From positions 1 to 64,000 of the forward strand of contig NZ_JAQIBC010000006.1 of the NCBI RefSeq assembly GCF_030347995.1: DNA of 64,000 bases, given 5' to 3'. Source of the stretch: Sulfurovum xiamenensis. Lineage in GTDB: Bacteria; Campylobacterota; Campylobacteria; Campylobacterales; Sulfurovaceae. How positions within the stretch are numbered: the first letter of the stretch is position 1; every line of letters starts with the position of its first letter. Position numbers and translations under genes: made by a program. Below, piece after piece: positions 17,775 through 26,727 of this stretch. Below the pieces are notes generated by a model that made no database searches, had not been told where the DNA came from, and saw only the letters and a program-made list of their open reading frames with translations.

Positions 17775-17796
17775 AGACTATAGATACCTATAGTCT
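17775..17796 (-). terminator. hairpin downstream of the unknown repeat protein gene
   Basis: AGACTATAG-ATAC-CTATAGTCT is a perfect nine-base stem with a four-base loop, 20 bases past the stop of the gene ending at 17816. On the minus strand it is followed by ATCTCTTT, a weak T-rich tail, so it probably ends that transcript. Confidence 0.55.
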
Positions 17797-17815
17797 GTAC
17801 TCTGTAGCGCACTTT

Positions 17816-18265
17816 CTACTGTGCACCGTTCTCAACAGAATCAATCTCTTCAATAAACTGCTCGATATAGAAAGTAACAAGATTTGATATATCTTCTGGT
17901 GTCTTATTTAAATAGTGCTGTTTAAGAGGTAGTTTTTGTTTCATTACATGTGTCCCACCAGCCGCATATTTCATCTCTATATAAGGATCTCCAGAAACAT
18001 CACACGTCTCTGATGTTGTTGCTACTTCAGGTATACAATATTCAAGCTCAATGTCTGGATTGGCCATTGCATTATGCACGAGTTCTATAACTTTTTCCAG
18101 TTTCTTGTTATTTTCTTGTTTTTCTATTTCAGTTTTTTCTGGATTATTCACAAGTGACAGAAGGTTTTCTAGTTTCTCTTTCACTTCTTTTATCAGTACA
18201 GTTTCATCCGGATCATTCAGAAGTGCTACAATGTCTTCCAGTTTATCTTTATATACTTTTTCCAT
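17816..18265 (-). CDS. unknown protein with three short helical repeats
   Basis: From the ATG at 18265, which has AGGAGAAG upstream, this is 149 residues with no signal peptide. Three copies of a 20-odd-residue helical unit open it: KLEDIVALLNDPDETVLIKE, KLENLLSLVNNPEKTEIEKQ and KLEKVIELVHNAMANPDIE. The second half (CIPEVATTSETCDVSGDPY to the end) is unlike any family I know. It is acidic and probably cytoplasmic. It stands alone, flanked by non-coding DNA and followed by a hairpin. Confidence 0.72.
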   Translation of the reverse strand: MEKVYKDKLEDIVALLNDPDETVLIKEVKEKLENLLSLVNNPEKTEIEKQENNKKLEKVIELVHNAMANPDIELEYCIPEVATTSETCDVSGDPYIEMKYAAGGTHVMKQKLPLKQHYLNKTPEDISNLVTFYIEQFIEEIDSVENGAQ

Positions 18266-18646
18266 TACTACTTCTCCTAGAATTATATAGCTCACCATTG
18301 TCAATGATCAGCATACAGTATTACTATGATCAAGATACGAATCTAGAGTCATATCTCATCACACCTCTAGCCCATTTCTAGATTGTATCACAAAAACTTA
18401 AATTATTAAAATAAAAAATACAAATAAAGTATGATAAATTTTAATCCATCAAAATGTTCTTCATTCCGTTCATCTATGATCTATGTTTTCTTCTATTTTT
18501 ATATGGGATGGAAGTTTTGTATTGTCAAGCAGTCGTACTTCCTCTGTCAAAATATGTTACGTTGAAAGAGGTAAAGTATAAAAAAGAGAAAAGAGATGAA
18601 ATGGGATATCAGCTAAAATCAGCCATATCTTCTCATCATCTTATTT
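18266..18646. other. non-coding stretch of about 380 bases
   Basis: The stretch lies upstream of the unknown gene and beyond the end of the L,D-transpeptidase gene. It is very AT-rich. An imperfect inverted repeat (GATATCAGCT / AGCCATATC) at about 18606-18630, just past the transpeptidase stop, may end that transcript. A plus-strand frame of 67 codons at 18454-18657 has no ribosome site and runs into the opposite gene, so I do not call it. Confidence 0.5.
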
Positions 18647-19906
18647 TTAGAAGTTAAGTCTTTGTGTCTTGTCAAAACCATAAATATCGTTAAATACCAA
18701 CAGCTCTCCACATTCATCCACATATGTCGTCAAATAAGCTGTATGTACAGGTAATTTCTTACTAAGTCCCATATGGTGCGTTTCCAAAGAGTCATACCAC
18801 TCTTTTACCTCTTCATTACTCTTGTTGGTATAATTTTTTGAGATATGTTCCAACATCGCTATAGGTTTCTCGAGTCTTACACATCCATGACTGTAGGTAC
18901 GTACTTTACGCTTAAAGAGGCTTTTTGCCTGTGTATCATGCATATAGACAGAATGCTTGTTCGGAAAGATGAACTTGACACGTCCCAAACCGTTTTTCTT
19001 TGAAGGGACTTCTATAAACTTATAGGTCATCTCTTTTTTATCTTCTTCCTCGATCAGATAGGCTTCCCAATCTACAGAATCCTGACTTATTTCCGGTGTA
19101 TTCAGATCATAAGATTTACGTATGACCATATTGTGGTTTACCAAATAGTTTGGATCTTTTAAAAGTTTTGGGATCACTTCGTTTCTGGCGATACTGTCTG
19201 GGACACCCCACTGAGGATTAAGCGTTACATAAGAGAGATCTGCAGAAAAGACAGGTGTTTGCATTTTTCTTTGACCTACTACAACCGCCATTGACACAGC
19301 TGTACCGTTGGCATCGATCACACGAACTGTATATTCAGGGATATTGACCAAAGCATAATTGTCTCCAAGACCTGGCTTCATCAGTTTCAATCTTTCTATA
19401 TTGAGACGAATTTTACGAAGTGTCTTTTTTGAAGTGTTTTTGTCACCCCCTAAAAGCTTATATCTTTTTTGAAGATCAAAAAATTGCGCATACTCAGGTA
19501 CATAAGGTTTTAATATCTCTTCTATGCTCTGTCCAGCTTTAAGCTTTCTCATGATGTCCGATGCTTTGACTTCCTGCAAATATGTTTCATAGTAGGTTGC
19601 GATCTCCTGCTCTACCCTTTTCTCCTGAGATGCATTGAAACTTTCCAAGTCTATACAACCATTGGCAAGATTCTTAGCATACGATACAAGTAACTTTGAC
19701 ATGAGTTTGGAGTTTTCACTCTCTTTCACTTTCTCATAGAGTGCTTGCTGATTACATATGGAAGCATATTTATCGGTTTCCAATATCGTTAAAAACTCTT
19801 CTTTTTGAGAAGGCTTCCACCCCTCTGCATCAGGTGTTTCCACACCACATCCACTCAATACAAGCGCTGATACTCCCGAAAGTATCAACATCAACATTTT
19901 TTTCAT
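18647..19906 (-). CDS. L,D-transpeptidase lipoprotein (YkuD family)
   Basis: From the ATG at 19906, with AGGGG eight bases upstream, this is 419 residues. It has a lipoprotein signal (KKMLMLILSGVSALVLSGC), a helical region to about 190, and a YkuD catalytic domain with LGRVKFIFPNKHSVYMHDT and the catalytic cysteine in YSHGCVRL. The enzyme makes 3-3 cross-links in peptidoglycan or links proteins to it, from the outer leaflet of the inner membrane or the outer membrane. The layout resembles YcbB-type enzymes. A tandem GTGTTAA motif lies 46 bases upstream of the start. Confidence 0.88.
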   Translation of the reverse strand: MKKMLMLILSGVSALVLSGCGVETPDAEGWKPSQKEEFLTILETDKYASICNQQALYEKVKESENSKLMSKLLVSYAKNLANGCIDLESFNASQEKRVEQEIATYYETYLQEVKASDIMRKLKAGQSIEEILKPYVPEYAQFFDLQKRYKLLGGDKNTSKKTLRKIRLNIERLKLMKPGLGDNYALVNIPEYTVRVIDANGTAVSMAVVVGQRKMQTPVFSADLSYVTLNPQWGVPDSIARNEVIPKLLKDPNYLVNHNMVIRKSYDLNTPEISQDSVDWEAYLIEEEDKKEMTYKFIEVPSKKNGLGRVKFIFPNKHSVYMHDTQAKSLFKRKVRTYSHGCVRLEKPIAMLEHISKNYTNKSNEEVKEWYDSLETHHMGLSKKLPVHTAYLTTYVDECGELLVFNDIYGFDKTQRLNF

Positions 19907-19952
19907 TCTAAATCCCCTAACATTTAAATTCAAAAAATAATATGCAATAATC

Positions 19953-19972
19953 GTGTTAAATTTGTGTTAATC
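19953..19972 (-). promoter_or_regulatory. tandem GTGTTAA motif upstream of the L,D-transpeptidase
   Basis: GTGTTAA-ATTT-GTGTTAA-TC on the plus strand is a direct repeat with an 11-base period, ending 46 bases before the start codon. A near-identical copy (19 of 20 bases, same orientation, 41 bases from the start) precedes the TonB receptor gene at 28962-28981. An 11-base period is typical of OmpR/PhoB-type regulator sites; the regulator is not known. Confidence 0.5.
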
Positions 19973-20026
19973 CTATTATCACTCTAAAACTTCTCTTATG
20001 GATTCCTTGCTTCACAACATTGTCGT

Positions 20027-21172
20027 TTACGAAAATGTTCTTGATAAATGTTTGGCACAACTATAAGCACTTGAAAATGCCCACTGAAAATTGTACCCTC
20101 CAAGTCTGCCTGTTACATCCAGGACTTCACCTATGAAGTAAAGCCCCTCCTCTTTTTTACTCATCATGGTACTACTGTCTACTTCAGATGTCTCCACACC
20201 GCCCTTCGTAACCTCCGCTTTTGCATAACCAAAAGTTCCTGCAGGCGCAAAACTGTAATGACTCAACGTCTGAAGTGTTTCCTGTTCTTCTTTTGTACAT
20301 TGATGGAAAGGTTTGTCTTCGAGCTGGAATTGTAGCAAAAAGGCCTTGGTAACACGCTTTGGCATAGGCAAAAGTGAAGAGATCTGTTTTTTACTTCCCT
20401 GTACATATTTCCAGGAAAAGTGAGGTAAAAAATCGATCTCGATCTTCCCTTTCTCCCAGTACAAAGAGGCATCCAGAACAGCAGGACCGCTCACCCCCTT
20501 GTGTGCAAAAAGTAAAGCACCTTCACACACATGATCTCCTACGAGTATCTTCACATCTGTCGAAACGCCTGACAGTTCTTTAAAAAAGAACTGCTCTTTT
20601 TGTACAGTAAATCCTACCAAAGCAGGTGCTGTTTTTACAACAGTATGTCCGAATGATTCTGCTATCTTGTACCCTATACTGCTCGCACCGATCTTAGGGT
20701 AACTCAATCCGCCCGAAGCGACGACTACAGCTTTGGCGGTATGTGTTCTTTTGTTTGTCTTGACATAGAAGATCTCATCACGCTTTGTGACTTCCAAAAC
20801 CTGTTCAGAGGTACAGAGTGTCTGTTTTTTACTCTCTTTTAGAAAAATGTCCAGCAACTCTTTCGCTGAGTCTTTACAAAAGTACTGTGTCTCTTTTCTC
20901 AGTACAGGGTTTAGATTTTGTCTCTCAAGCCATCGTAAAAGTGCTTTTTCATTAAATTTTTTTAAGGGTTCTTGTACAAAGTTTGTATCACCAAGAAAAT
21001 ACTCTGTTCCCATACGACTATTGGTAATATTACATTTACCTCCCCCGGAAACGAGTATCTTTGCACCAGGCTTTGGGTTAGACTCTATGATAGTAGCCGT
21101 ATTTTTAGGCAGTAGAGATGCAAGCATCAGTGCACTTGCGCCTCCCCCTATAATGATAATATGATGATCCAT
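20027..21172 (-). CDS. NAD(P)/FAD-dependent oxidoreductase (HI0933/BaiN family)
   Basis: A 381-residue flavoprotein with an N-terminal Rossmann motif GGGASALMLA and the family hallmark GAKILVSGGGKCNITNS. The C-terminal FAD motif GEVLDVTGRLGGYNFQWAFSSA is also typical. Members include YhiN and BaiN; a few reduce unsaturated substrates, but most have no known reaction. It stands alone, divergent from the cytochrome gene. Confidence 0.85.
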   Translation of the reverse strand: MDHHIIIIGGGASALMLASLLPKNTATIIESNPKPGAKILVSGGGKCNITNSRMGTEYFLGDTNFVQEPLKKFNEKALLRWLERQNLNPVLRKETQYFCKDSAKELLDIFLKESKKQTLCTSEQVLEVTKRDEIFYVKTNKRTHTAKAVVVASGGLSYPKIGASSIGYKIAESFGHTVVKTAPALVGFTVQKEQFFFKELSGVSTDVKILVGDHVCEGALLFAHKGVSGPAVLDASLYWEKGKIEIDFLPHFSWKYVQGSKKQISSLLPMPKRVTKAFLLQFQLEDKPFHQCTKEEQETLQTLSHYSFAPAGTFGYAKAEVTKGGVETSEVDSSTMMSKKEEGLYFIGEVLDVTGRLGGYNFQWAFSSAYSCAKHLSRTFS

Positions 21173-21268
21173 GGAGCGTATTATATCCTATTCGTACCAT
21201 ATATATACTCACGACTACACAGACAGTACACAGACAGATATTACAATACGCATAAAAAAGGTCTTTTT

Positions 21269-21622
21269 ATGAAAAAAATCATTGTTCTACCACTTCTCAT
21301 TGCTTCTATTGCATCTCTCTCTTTTGCTGCAGAAAAGTATGATACAAAGGCATTCCGAACTGTACAAAAACTCTGTACCTCCTGTCATGGTACACCATTT
21401 TATATGGCAAAACAGATAGATGAAGATGATTGGGATTTCTATTTTGAGACACCTGGTAAACTTGAAAAAATACATAAAGAGAAACCAGAAGCACTCGCCA
21501 ATCTAAAAAATTCACTTTTCCAGAAGCGTAAAAAACGTCTTTTGAAATTCTTTATCGACAACTCCAAATTTTCCGGTGCTGTCAATGGCTGTGATGCAAA
21601 CTTCTGTGGTACGGTTCACTAA
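21269..21622 (+). CDS. small periplasmic monohaem cytochrome c
   Basis: From the ATG at 21269 (AAAAAGGT upstream) this is 117 residues with a signal peptide KKIIVLPLLIASIASLSFA. A single haem site CTSCH lies at about residue 37, in QKLCTSCHGTPFYM; the following methionine could be the sixth ligand, though others are near. Two more cysteines near the end (NGCDANFCG) could form a disulfide. It probably carries electrons in the periplasm, but no partner oxidase or reductase is beside it. Confidence 0.78.
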   Translation: MKKIIVLPLLIASIASLSFAAEKYDTKAFRTVQKLCTSCHGTPFYMAKQIDEDDWDFYFETPGKLEKIHKEKPEALANLKNSLFQKRKKRLLKFFIDNSKFSGAVNGCDANFCGTVH

Positions 21623-21830
21623 CTGATATTCATTCATATTTTTGTACTTCAGTATCAAAATATGGATGGGGCATCTTCGGACAGCATTTAACACTTTAAT
21701 AAGCAATCCTTTACCCTATGCTAAAGCGCTCTACTGTTTTATATCATCCATATACCAAAACATATTTGTGATAAAAAGAAGATACTTAAAGCTTGAAATC
21801 TTATAATTAATAACACAACAAAGGCTACAT

Positions 21831-22001
21831 ATGAAAACAATTGAAGAACTAGAAAAAGAGCTAGAAGCTGCTCATAGAACCATCAATGAATTAACTGAAA
21901 AAGATGAAGAAAAATGTAAAGTTAGAATTATACATATTGTAGCTTGGCTATTAGGTGGATTTCTAAGTTACCTTGCATTCATTTATATTCTTTCCAACTA
22001 G
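21831..22001 (+). CDS. 56-residue protein with coiled coil and one membrane helix
   Basis: The ATG at 21831 follows AAAGG by six bases and opens 56 codons to a TAG at 21999-22001. The first 35 residues form a charged coiled coil (TIEELEKELEAAHRTINEL), then a hydrophobic helix IVAWLLGGFLSYLAFIYIL ends the protein. This is a plausible tail-anchored small membrane protein. It is unrecognised. A 58-base gap separates it from the DUF89 gene. Confidence 0.6.
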   Translation: MKTIEELEKELEAAHRTINELTEKDEEKCKVRIIHIVAWLLGGFLSYLAFIYILSN

Positions 22002-22059
22002 ATGATCTATAGTAAGCATTTTTATACATATTTCTAACACTGCTTAAAGGTGATGTGAC

Positions 22060-22887
22060 ATGAATATCAAACCTGATTGCCTATCCTGTTTGTTTGATCA
22101 AGCTCTCAGAGTGACCAAACTTTTGAAGCTTGATGATGCCACCAGTAAAGAAGTGTTCGACAAAACTGCACAGGTTTTAATCGAGCATACTATGTCAAGT
22201 ACCCCTCCACAGATCGCAAAGGATATATATCAGGCTATCTCTGATGTCACAGGAGAAAAAGATCCTGTAGCCCTTGCAAAAGAACAGGCTACAAAAGAAG
22301 CATTAAAAATAGATACCTCTCGCATACACACGATTCCCGATGTACTTAAAATGGCTGTCATAGGGAATGTGATTGATTTTGGATCACAGAAACAGTTTGA
22401 TCTGAACCAAATGATCCTATATCATTTACATAGAACATTTGCTATCGATCATACTTTAGAATTCATGGAAGAGTTACAGCATGCCAAAGAGATGGTGCTC
22501 ATCGGCGATAATGTCGGAGAACATATTTTTGATAAGCTACTGATAGAGAGTATTAAAAAGATTTATGACATTACTGTACATTACTTTGTTAGAGGCACTC
22601 CCATCATCAATGATGTCACGATTAAAGAGGGACAACTGCTCAAAGATTGTGCCCACATTGTCGATACAGGTGTAAAAACACCAGGTTTTGATCTTGAAGA
22701 AGCCAACAGTGCTTCAAAAGAGATCTTTGATCGTGCAGATATAGTATTGGCAAAAGGTATGGGTAACTTTGAAAGTCTCTATCATGTGGCCAACCGTCCC
22801 ATCTATTATCTTTTTGTCGTCAAATGTTCTGTCGTCGCAGAAGAAATAGGTCACAATATCAAAGATTTGATCTTTAAAAAATCATAA
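22060..22887 (+). CDS. DUF89 (ARMT1-like) family protein
   Basis: The 275 residues match the prokaryotic branch of DUF89: an N-terminal CxxC (DCLSCLFDQALR), PPQIAKDIY, then GNVIDFG, the metal-site LIGDNVGEHIFDKLLIE, VRGTPIINDVT and KGMGNFESLY. DUF89 proteins are metal-dependent phosphatases that act on damaged sugar phosphates; bacterial members are less well studied. The CxxC pair may bind a metal. It ends eight bases before the convergent ruvA. Confidence 0.85.
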   Translation: MNIKPDCLSCLFDQALRVTKLLKLDDATSKEVFDKTAQVLIEHTMSSTPPQIAKDIYQAISDVTGEKDPVALAKEQATKEALKIDTSRIHTIPDVLKMAVIGNVIDFGSQKQFDLNQMILYHLHRTFAIDHTLEFMEELQHAKEMVLIGDNVGEHIFDKLLIESIKKIYDITVHYFVRGTPIINDVTIKEGQLLKDCAHIVDTGVKTPGFDLEEANSASKEIFDRADIVLAKGMGNFESLYHVANRPIYYLFVVKCSVVAEEIGHNIKDLIFKKS

Positions 22888-22895
22888 AGATATGT

Positions 22896-23453
22896 TTATA
22901 ATCTCTGTAACTTTTTCAATCCCTCTTTGACCAGGGTACTTGTATCCCCTGTAGCTCCTAAAAGTGCTTTTTGAATCGCATCTTTTTTAAATCCTAGACT
23001 CTCAAGGGCCATCGTTGCTTCACCCATGGCACCTGAGTTGGCACTCTCTTCATTTCCATCAACAATGAAATCAGCCAGCTCGACCAAGATGCGGCTTGCA
23101 GCCTTAGGTCCTATACCGGGCACCCGTTTGAGCATACTGACATCTTTAGAGGCTACGACTTTGGCAAAGGTTTCAGGGGTGAAGGTAGAACAGATCGCAA
23201 GTCCTACTTTGGGTCCTACACCGTTTATTTTCAGTACGGTGTCAAACATTTTCTTTTCATTCGTATCCATAAAGCCAAAAAGAAGATTGGCATCCTCTCG
23301 TATGACCTGTGTGACAAAAAGTTTGACTTTCTTCTCTTGTATACTGTTTGAAGTGTTGATAGAAACCAACACTTCATAGATCAATCCGTTTACATTTAGG
23401 TGTACAAAAGTGGGATCTTTTCGTTCTATGGTACCTTCTATGCCTACTATCAT
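22896..23453 (-). CDS. ruvA: Holliday junction DNA helicase subunit RuvA
   Basis: From the ATG at 23453 (AAAGGG upstream) this is 185 residues starting [13 protein letters not shown], which fits the OB-fold start of RuvA. Two helix-hairpin-helix motifs follow ([27 protein letters not shown]) and a C-terminal domain III that binds RuvB. An upstream TTG would add nine residues before the fold and has no ribosome site. RuvA holds the four-way junction while RuvB drives migration; ruvB is not in the window. Confidence 0.92.
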   Translation of the reverse strand: MIVGIEGTIERKDPTFVHLNVNGLIYEVLVSINTSNSIQEKKVKLFVTQVIREDANLLFGFMDTNEKKMFDTVLKINGVGPKVGLAICSTFTPETFAKVVASKDVSMLKRVPGIGPKAASRILVELADFIVDGNEESANSGAMGEATMALESLGFKKDAIQKALLGATGDTSTLVKEGLKKLQRL

Positions 23454-23509
23454 ATCTGCCCTTTTTGATTTAATTGTCAAAGTATATCAAGAGTTTTATT
23501 GCAGGGGAG

Positions 23510-23645
23510 AAAAAATGTCAAATTGACATGTTTTTATTGACCTATATCTCAAGAGCTTATGTAAGCAGCCAGCTTCGCATACTTAGTGTTCCATGTCTTC
23601 ATAAACATAAGGTTTCACTGCAAATGTATTTTGATACATATTTTT
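23510..23645. ncRNA. possible small-RNA locus between ruvA and murJ
   Basis: This non-coding region is framed by two terminator-like hairpins. At 23515-23529, ATGTCA-AAT-TGACAT is followed on the minus strand by six T and on the plus strand by GTTTTT, so it could end transcripts in either direction. At 23624-23645, ATGTAT-TTTG-ATACAT is followed on the plus strand by ATTTTT. Between them CTTATGT (23556-23562) pairs with ACATAAG (23605-23611). No frame of note is present. I cannot match a known RNA family, and the strand is undecided. Confidence 0.3.
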
Positions 23646-23697
23646 ATTCAAATCTACATTACGCTAAAATACCTGCAACTTAATATTAAAGAGACTT

Positions 23698-25110
23698 ATG
23701 CAACTTAAATCCATCTTCACCAACAGCTTCGGTATCCTGGTTTCACGTATCACTGGACTAGGACGTGATGTTCTGATGGCTTCAGCTCTCGGTGCTTCCA
23801 TGTGGAGTGATATGTTTTTTGTCGCCTTTAAACTTCCCAACCTTTTTCGCCGTATCTTTGCTGAAGGGGCATTCACACAAGCGTTTATGCCCTCTTTTGT
23901 AGCGAGCAGGCACAAAGGGGTCTTTGCCACTGCTATATTTTTACGCTTTCTACTCTTTTTAATGGCCTTTTCTCTACTCATTACGTTCTTTCCCGAACCT
24001 ATCACTAAACTCTTGGCATTGGGATGGGAGAAAGAACTGATAGCAAAAACCGCACCTTTGACCGCCATCAATTTTTGGTATTTAGACCTCATCTTCATCG
24101 TTACATTTTTAGCCACTATGCTCCAATACAAAGACCATTTTGCCACCACAGCCATGTCAACAGCCCTGCTCAATATCTCGATGATTTCAGCACTCTACAT
24201 CTATATGAAAGAAGATCCAAAAACAGTTGCGTATGCACTCAGTTTTGCCGTACTCATCGGCGGAGGACTTCAGATACTGGCGCACCTTGTCACACTCCAT
24301 AAGCTTAGCTTGCATAAAATCCTTATAGGTGGGTGGAAATACAGAAAAAACAAAGATGTTGATGATGAGAAAAAGCATTTTCAATCTCTCTTTTTACCTG
24401 GTATTCTAGGGAACTCCACACCCCAGATCTCTGCTTTCATAGATACACTTTTGGCAACATTCCTCATGACTGGCTCTGTCTCCTACCTCTTTTATGCCAA
24501 CCGTGTCTTCCAGCTTCCGCTTGCCATCATTGCCATCGCCACAGCAACGGTACTTTTTCCTTCTGTCTCTAAAGCACTTAAAAATAACAATGAAACAGAA
24601 GCATATAAAAACCTCAACCAGGCCTTTTGGTTACTTGCATTTTTATTGGGTGGAGCGATGGTCGGTGGTATACTGCTTGCAGAACCCATAGTATGGCTGC
24701 TTTTTGAGAGAGGGAAATTTACCAATGTACAAACACTCGAAACGGTCAATGTACTTCAAATGTACATGGTAGGTCTGCTTCCTTTCGGACTGGCAAAACT
24801 TTTTTCTCTCTTTCTATATGCATCACATAGACACCGTAAGGCAGCCAAAATTGCTGTCTACTCTCTGATCACTTCTGTAACATTTTCACTGATCCTCATG
24901 TATCCTCTTGGAGCTTCAGGACTAGCATTGGCCGGAAGTATAGGAGGATGGGTACTTTTTATATTTACAGTCAGAGAGGTTGGGACAGAGAGGTTTTGGA
25001 AGATCGTTAGATCAAAAAGGTCTCTTTATTGGCTTTTAGCTGTGCTACTATTCTCTATCCTATTATATGAAGTCAATCTTTTACTACTTGATATGATACG
25101 AGAATTATAA
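23698..25110 (+). CDS. murJ: lipid II flippase MurJ
   Basis: A 470-residue membrane protein with about 13-14 helices and the MurJ N-terminus GILVSRITGLGRDVLMASALGA, followed by FKLPNLFRRIFAEGAFTQAFMP. It flips lipid II across the inner membrane for peptidoglycan synthesis. The probable -10 is TAAAAT at 23665-23670. A strong hairpin follows the gene at 25183-25214. In C. jejuni, as I recall it, murJ is followed directly by cysS; here two further genes intervene on the other strand. Confidence 0.92.
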   Translation: MQLKSIFTNSFGILVSRITGLGRDVLMASALGASMWSDMFFVAFKLPNLFRRIFAEGAFTQAFMPSFVASRHKGVFATAIFLRFLLFLMAFSLLITFFPEPITKLLALGWEKELIAKTAPLTAINFWYLDLIFIVTFLATMLQYKDHFATTAMSTALLNISMISALYIYMKEDPKTVAYALSFAVLIGGGLQILAHLVTLHKLSLHKILIGGWKYRKNKDVDDEKKHFQSLFLPGILGNSTPQISAFIDTLLATFLMTGSVSYLFYANRVFQLPLAIIAIATATVLFPSVSKALKNNNETEAYKNLNQAFWLLAFLLGGAMVGGILLAEPIVWLLFERGKFTNVQTLETVNVLQMYMVGLLPFGLAKLFSLFLYASHRHRKAAKIAVYSLITSVTFSLILMYPLGASGLALAGSIGGWVLFIFTVREVGTERFWKIVRSKRSLYWLLAVLLFSILLYEVNLLLLDMIREL

Positions 25111-25182
25111 TACTCTTTTTGCATACTTTGACAGGATGATTTGCTCTGAATGAGTAGAATAATAAAAGTTTTTGTGAACACC

Positions 25183-25214
25183 TTAGGTATGATGTCCAAC
25201 GGACATCATACTAA
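25183..25214. terminator. long hairpin between convergent genes
   Basis: TTAGGTATGATGTCC and GGACATCATACTAA pair over 14 bases with one bulged G around a loop of AAC. It lies between murJ and the convergent iron-sulfur gene, so it may end both transcripts. Neither side has a long T run. Confidence 0.6.
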
Positions 25215-25219
25215 TGGCA

Positions 25220-26713
25220 TTACTTCATAGATGCGCCACATTTACCAGATTGACACTTCATTACAGGTGTTTTTGATTTTGCAGGTGTTGTTGCACCATG
25301 ATTCCCATGACTTCCATGATGACTACTTTTTGCCGCACCATATGTTTTAAACACATAAGCACTATATAGATTTGTTGACAGATAGAGCGTGATAAGAGAA
25401 GAAGCAAACACAAACGCTATGATCTTCTTCATCTTTGTTGCTTTAAAAGACTTCATTCTTTTTGCAAGGATCAGATAACCCCATAGTACAGCGATATAAG
25501 GAATCACATCAAAGATATGTAACCAGGCATCTCTTCTTGAAGCCAGGTTTTCAACCGGACCGGCTTCCAAACCAAATCCATAAATGAAACCATTGGCTAT
25601 CTCTGCATAATTATGTGTAAAAAAACTATGTATCAAGTGTGCCAATCCGCCAATAATGAACAGTGGAGCAAATGCATAACCTAAAGTATAGAACGTCTTT
25701 TCAAAAGATGCTTTCAAAACCTTGGATGCAACAAACATACCGATATATACGACACTGATTGACAATATGGTCGCATAGATAAATGCAAATAGACCGATGG
25801 CATCCAATGTACCAAAATCTATATACTGTTGAGAAAATACTGCAGTTTTTGACCAGATAAATTCATCTGCAATAGCTGAACGATTAAGTCCATGGTGAAA
25901 ACTCATCGTAAGTGAAATAGCAGCGGTAATAAGTATCAATGACCATACTTCTGCCTTGTTGAATTTAAATTTTTCAAACAATGTTCTTGAAGGTTTAATG
26001 AACCTGAATGCCACAGCATCACAGGCACTACTACAATCCATACAAAGTGTACAGTCATCCATAGAATTTTTATTGTCAAATGAGAATGGGTTTAAGTTGT
26101 AAGGACAAGCCACTGCACAATCCAAAGTTTTACAGCTGCTGCAATCCTCTTTATACGTACCCAACTCCGTAAATGATACTTTTGCATAGGCTTTTGTCAA
26201 AGTACCGATGGGACAGATATATTTACAATAGCTCATATCTTTATAGAGATAATACATCACAAAAGCAACCAATGTAATACCAGTGAAAAGCCAAGCTGTA
26301 GCAAGTGGTACTTTCCAAAATCCAGGTGCGAGATAATAGACACCCCACCATCCAAAAAAGAGAATGAAAATACCAATAAATCTATTTTTCAAAAAATTTG
26401 GCATATCTTTTTTAAGACCGAACTTCGTGATATATTTCCCTAAGAATCCATGAGGACAGATACCACAAAAAATTCTACCAAAGGTGGTAAGCGTCACCAC
26501 TATAAAAAGGGACCAGAAGAGTCCCCAAAAGAGATGCCTAGTAAAGATGTTTTCCTTACCAGGATCAGCAAAACCCATATAGACACCATAGATAAAGAGT
26601 GCAAGAACTGCTAGCTTCAACACCATCAAGAATGCTTGATTTTTAAACAAGAATCCTAATACGGGCATGCCGTATATATCATTTCTATCTCTATTTTCTT
26701 TGAACTCTACCAT
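25220..26713 (-). CDS. polyferredoxin-type membrane protein with metal-binding tail
   Basis: This 497-residue inner-membrane protein resembles NapH/CcoG/NosR-type iron-sulfur proteins. It has CGICPHG and CKYICPIG in membrane loops, then two cysteine clusters, CSSCKTLDCAVACPY and CTLCMDCSSACDAVAF, for 4Fe-4S centres. Five further helices follow, longer than CcoG. The C-terminus is rich in His and Cys (HHGSHGNHG, then CQSGKCG), suggesting metal binding. It starts 14 bases after the TonB receptor stop and is likely cotranscribed. Moving electrons across the membrane to reduce an imported metal is my inference. Confidence 0.8.
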   Translation of the reverse strand: MVEFKENRDRNDIYGMPVLGFLFKNQAFLMVLKLAVLALFIYGVYMGFADPGKENIFTRHLFWGLFWSLFIVVTLTTFGRIFCGICPHGFLGKYITKFGLKKDMPNFLKNRFIGIFILFFGWWGVYYLAPGFWKVPLATAWLFTGITLVAFVMYYLYKDMSYCKYICPIGTLTKAYAKVSFTELGTYKEDCSSCKTLDCAVACPYNLNPFSFDNKNSMDDCTLCMDCSSACDAVAFRFIKPSRTLFEKFKFNKAEVWSLILITAAISLTMSFHHGLNRSAIADEFIWSKTAVFSQQYIDFGTLDAIGLFAFIYATILSISVVYIGMFVASKVLKASFEKTFYTLGYAFAPLFIIGGLAHLIHSFFTHNYAEIANGFIYGFGLEAGPVENLASRRDAWLHIFDVIPYIAVLWGYLILAKRMKSFKATKMKKIIAFVFASSLITLYLSTNLYSAYVFKTYGAAKSSHHGSHGNHGATTPAKSKTPVMKCQSGKCGASMK

Positions 26714-26727
26714 CTATCTCTTCTCCT

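Noticed and set aside
18454-18657. 67-codon plus-strand frame in the 380-base gap
   Set aside because: No ribosome site; it overlaps the end of the L,D-transpeptidase gene, and the codons look random.
23521-23620. Signal-recognition-particle RNA in the ruvA-murJ spacer
   Set aside because: A GCAGCC is present, but the conserved CAGGTCCGGAAGGAAGCAGC core is not.
23664-24173. 169-codon minus-strand frame opposite murJ
   Set aside because: It lies antisense to murJ and has no similarity or ribosome site to support it.
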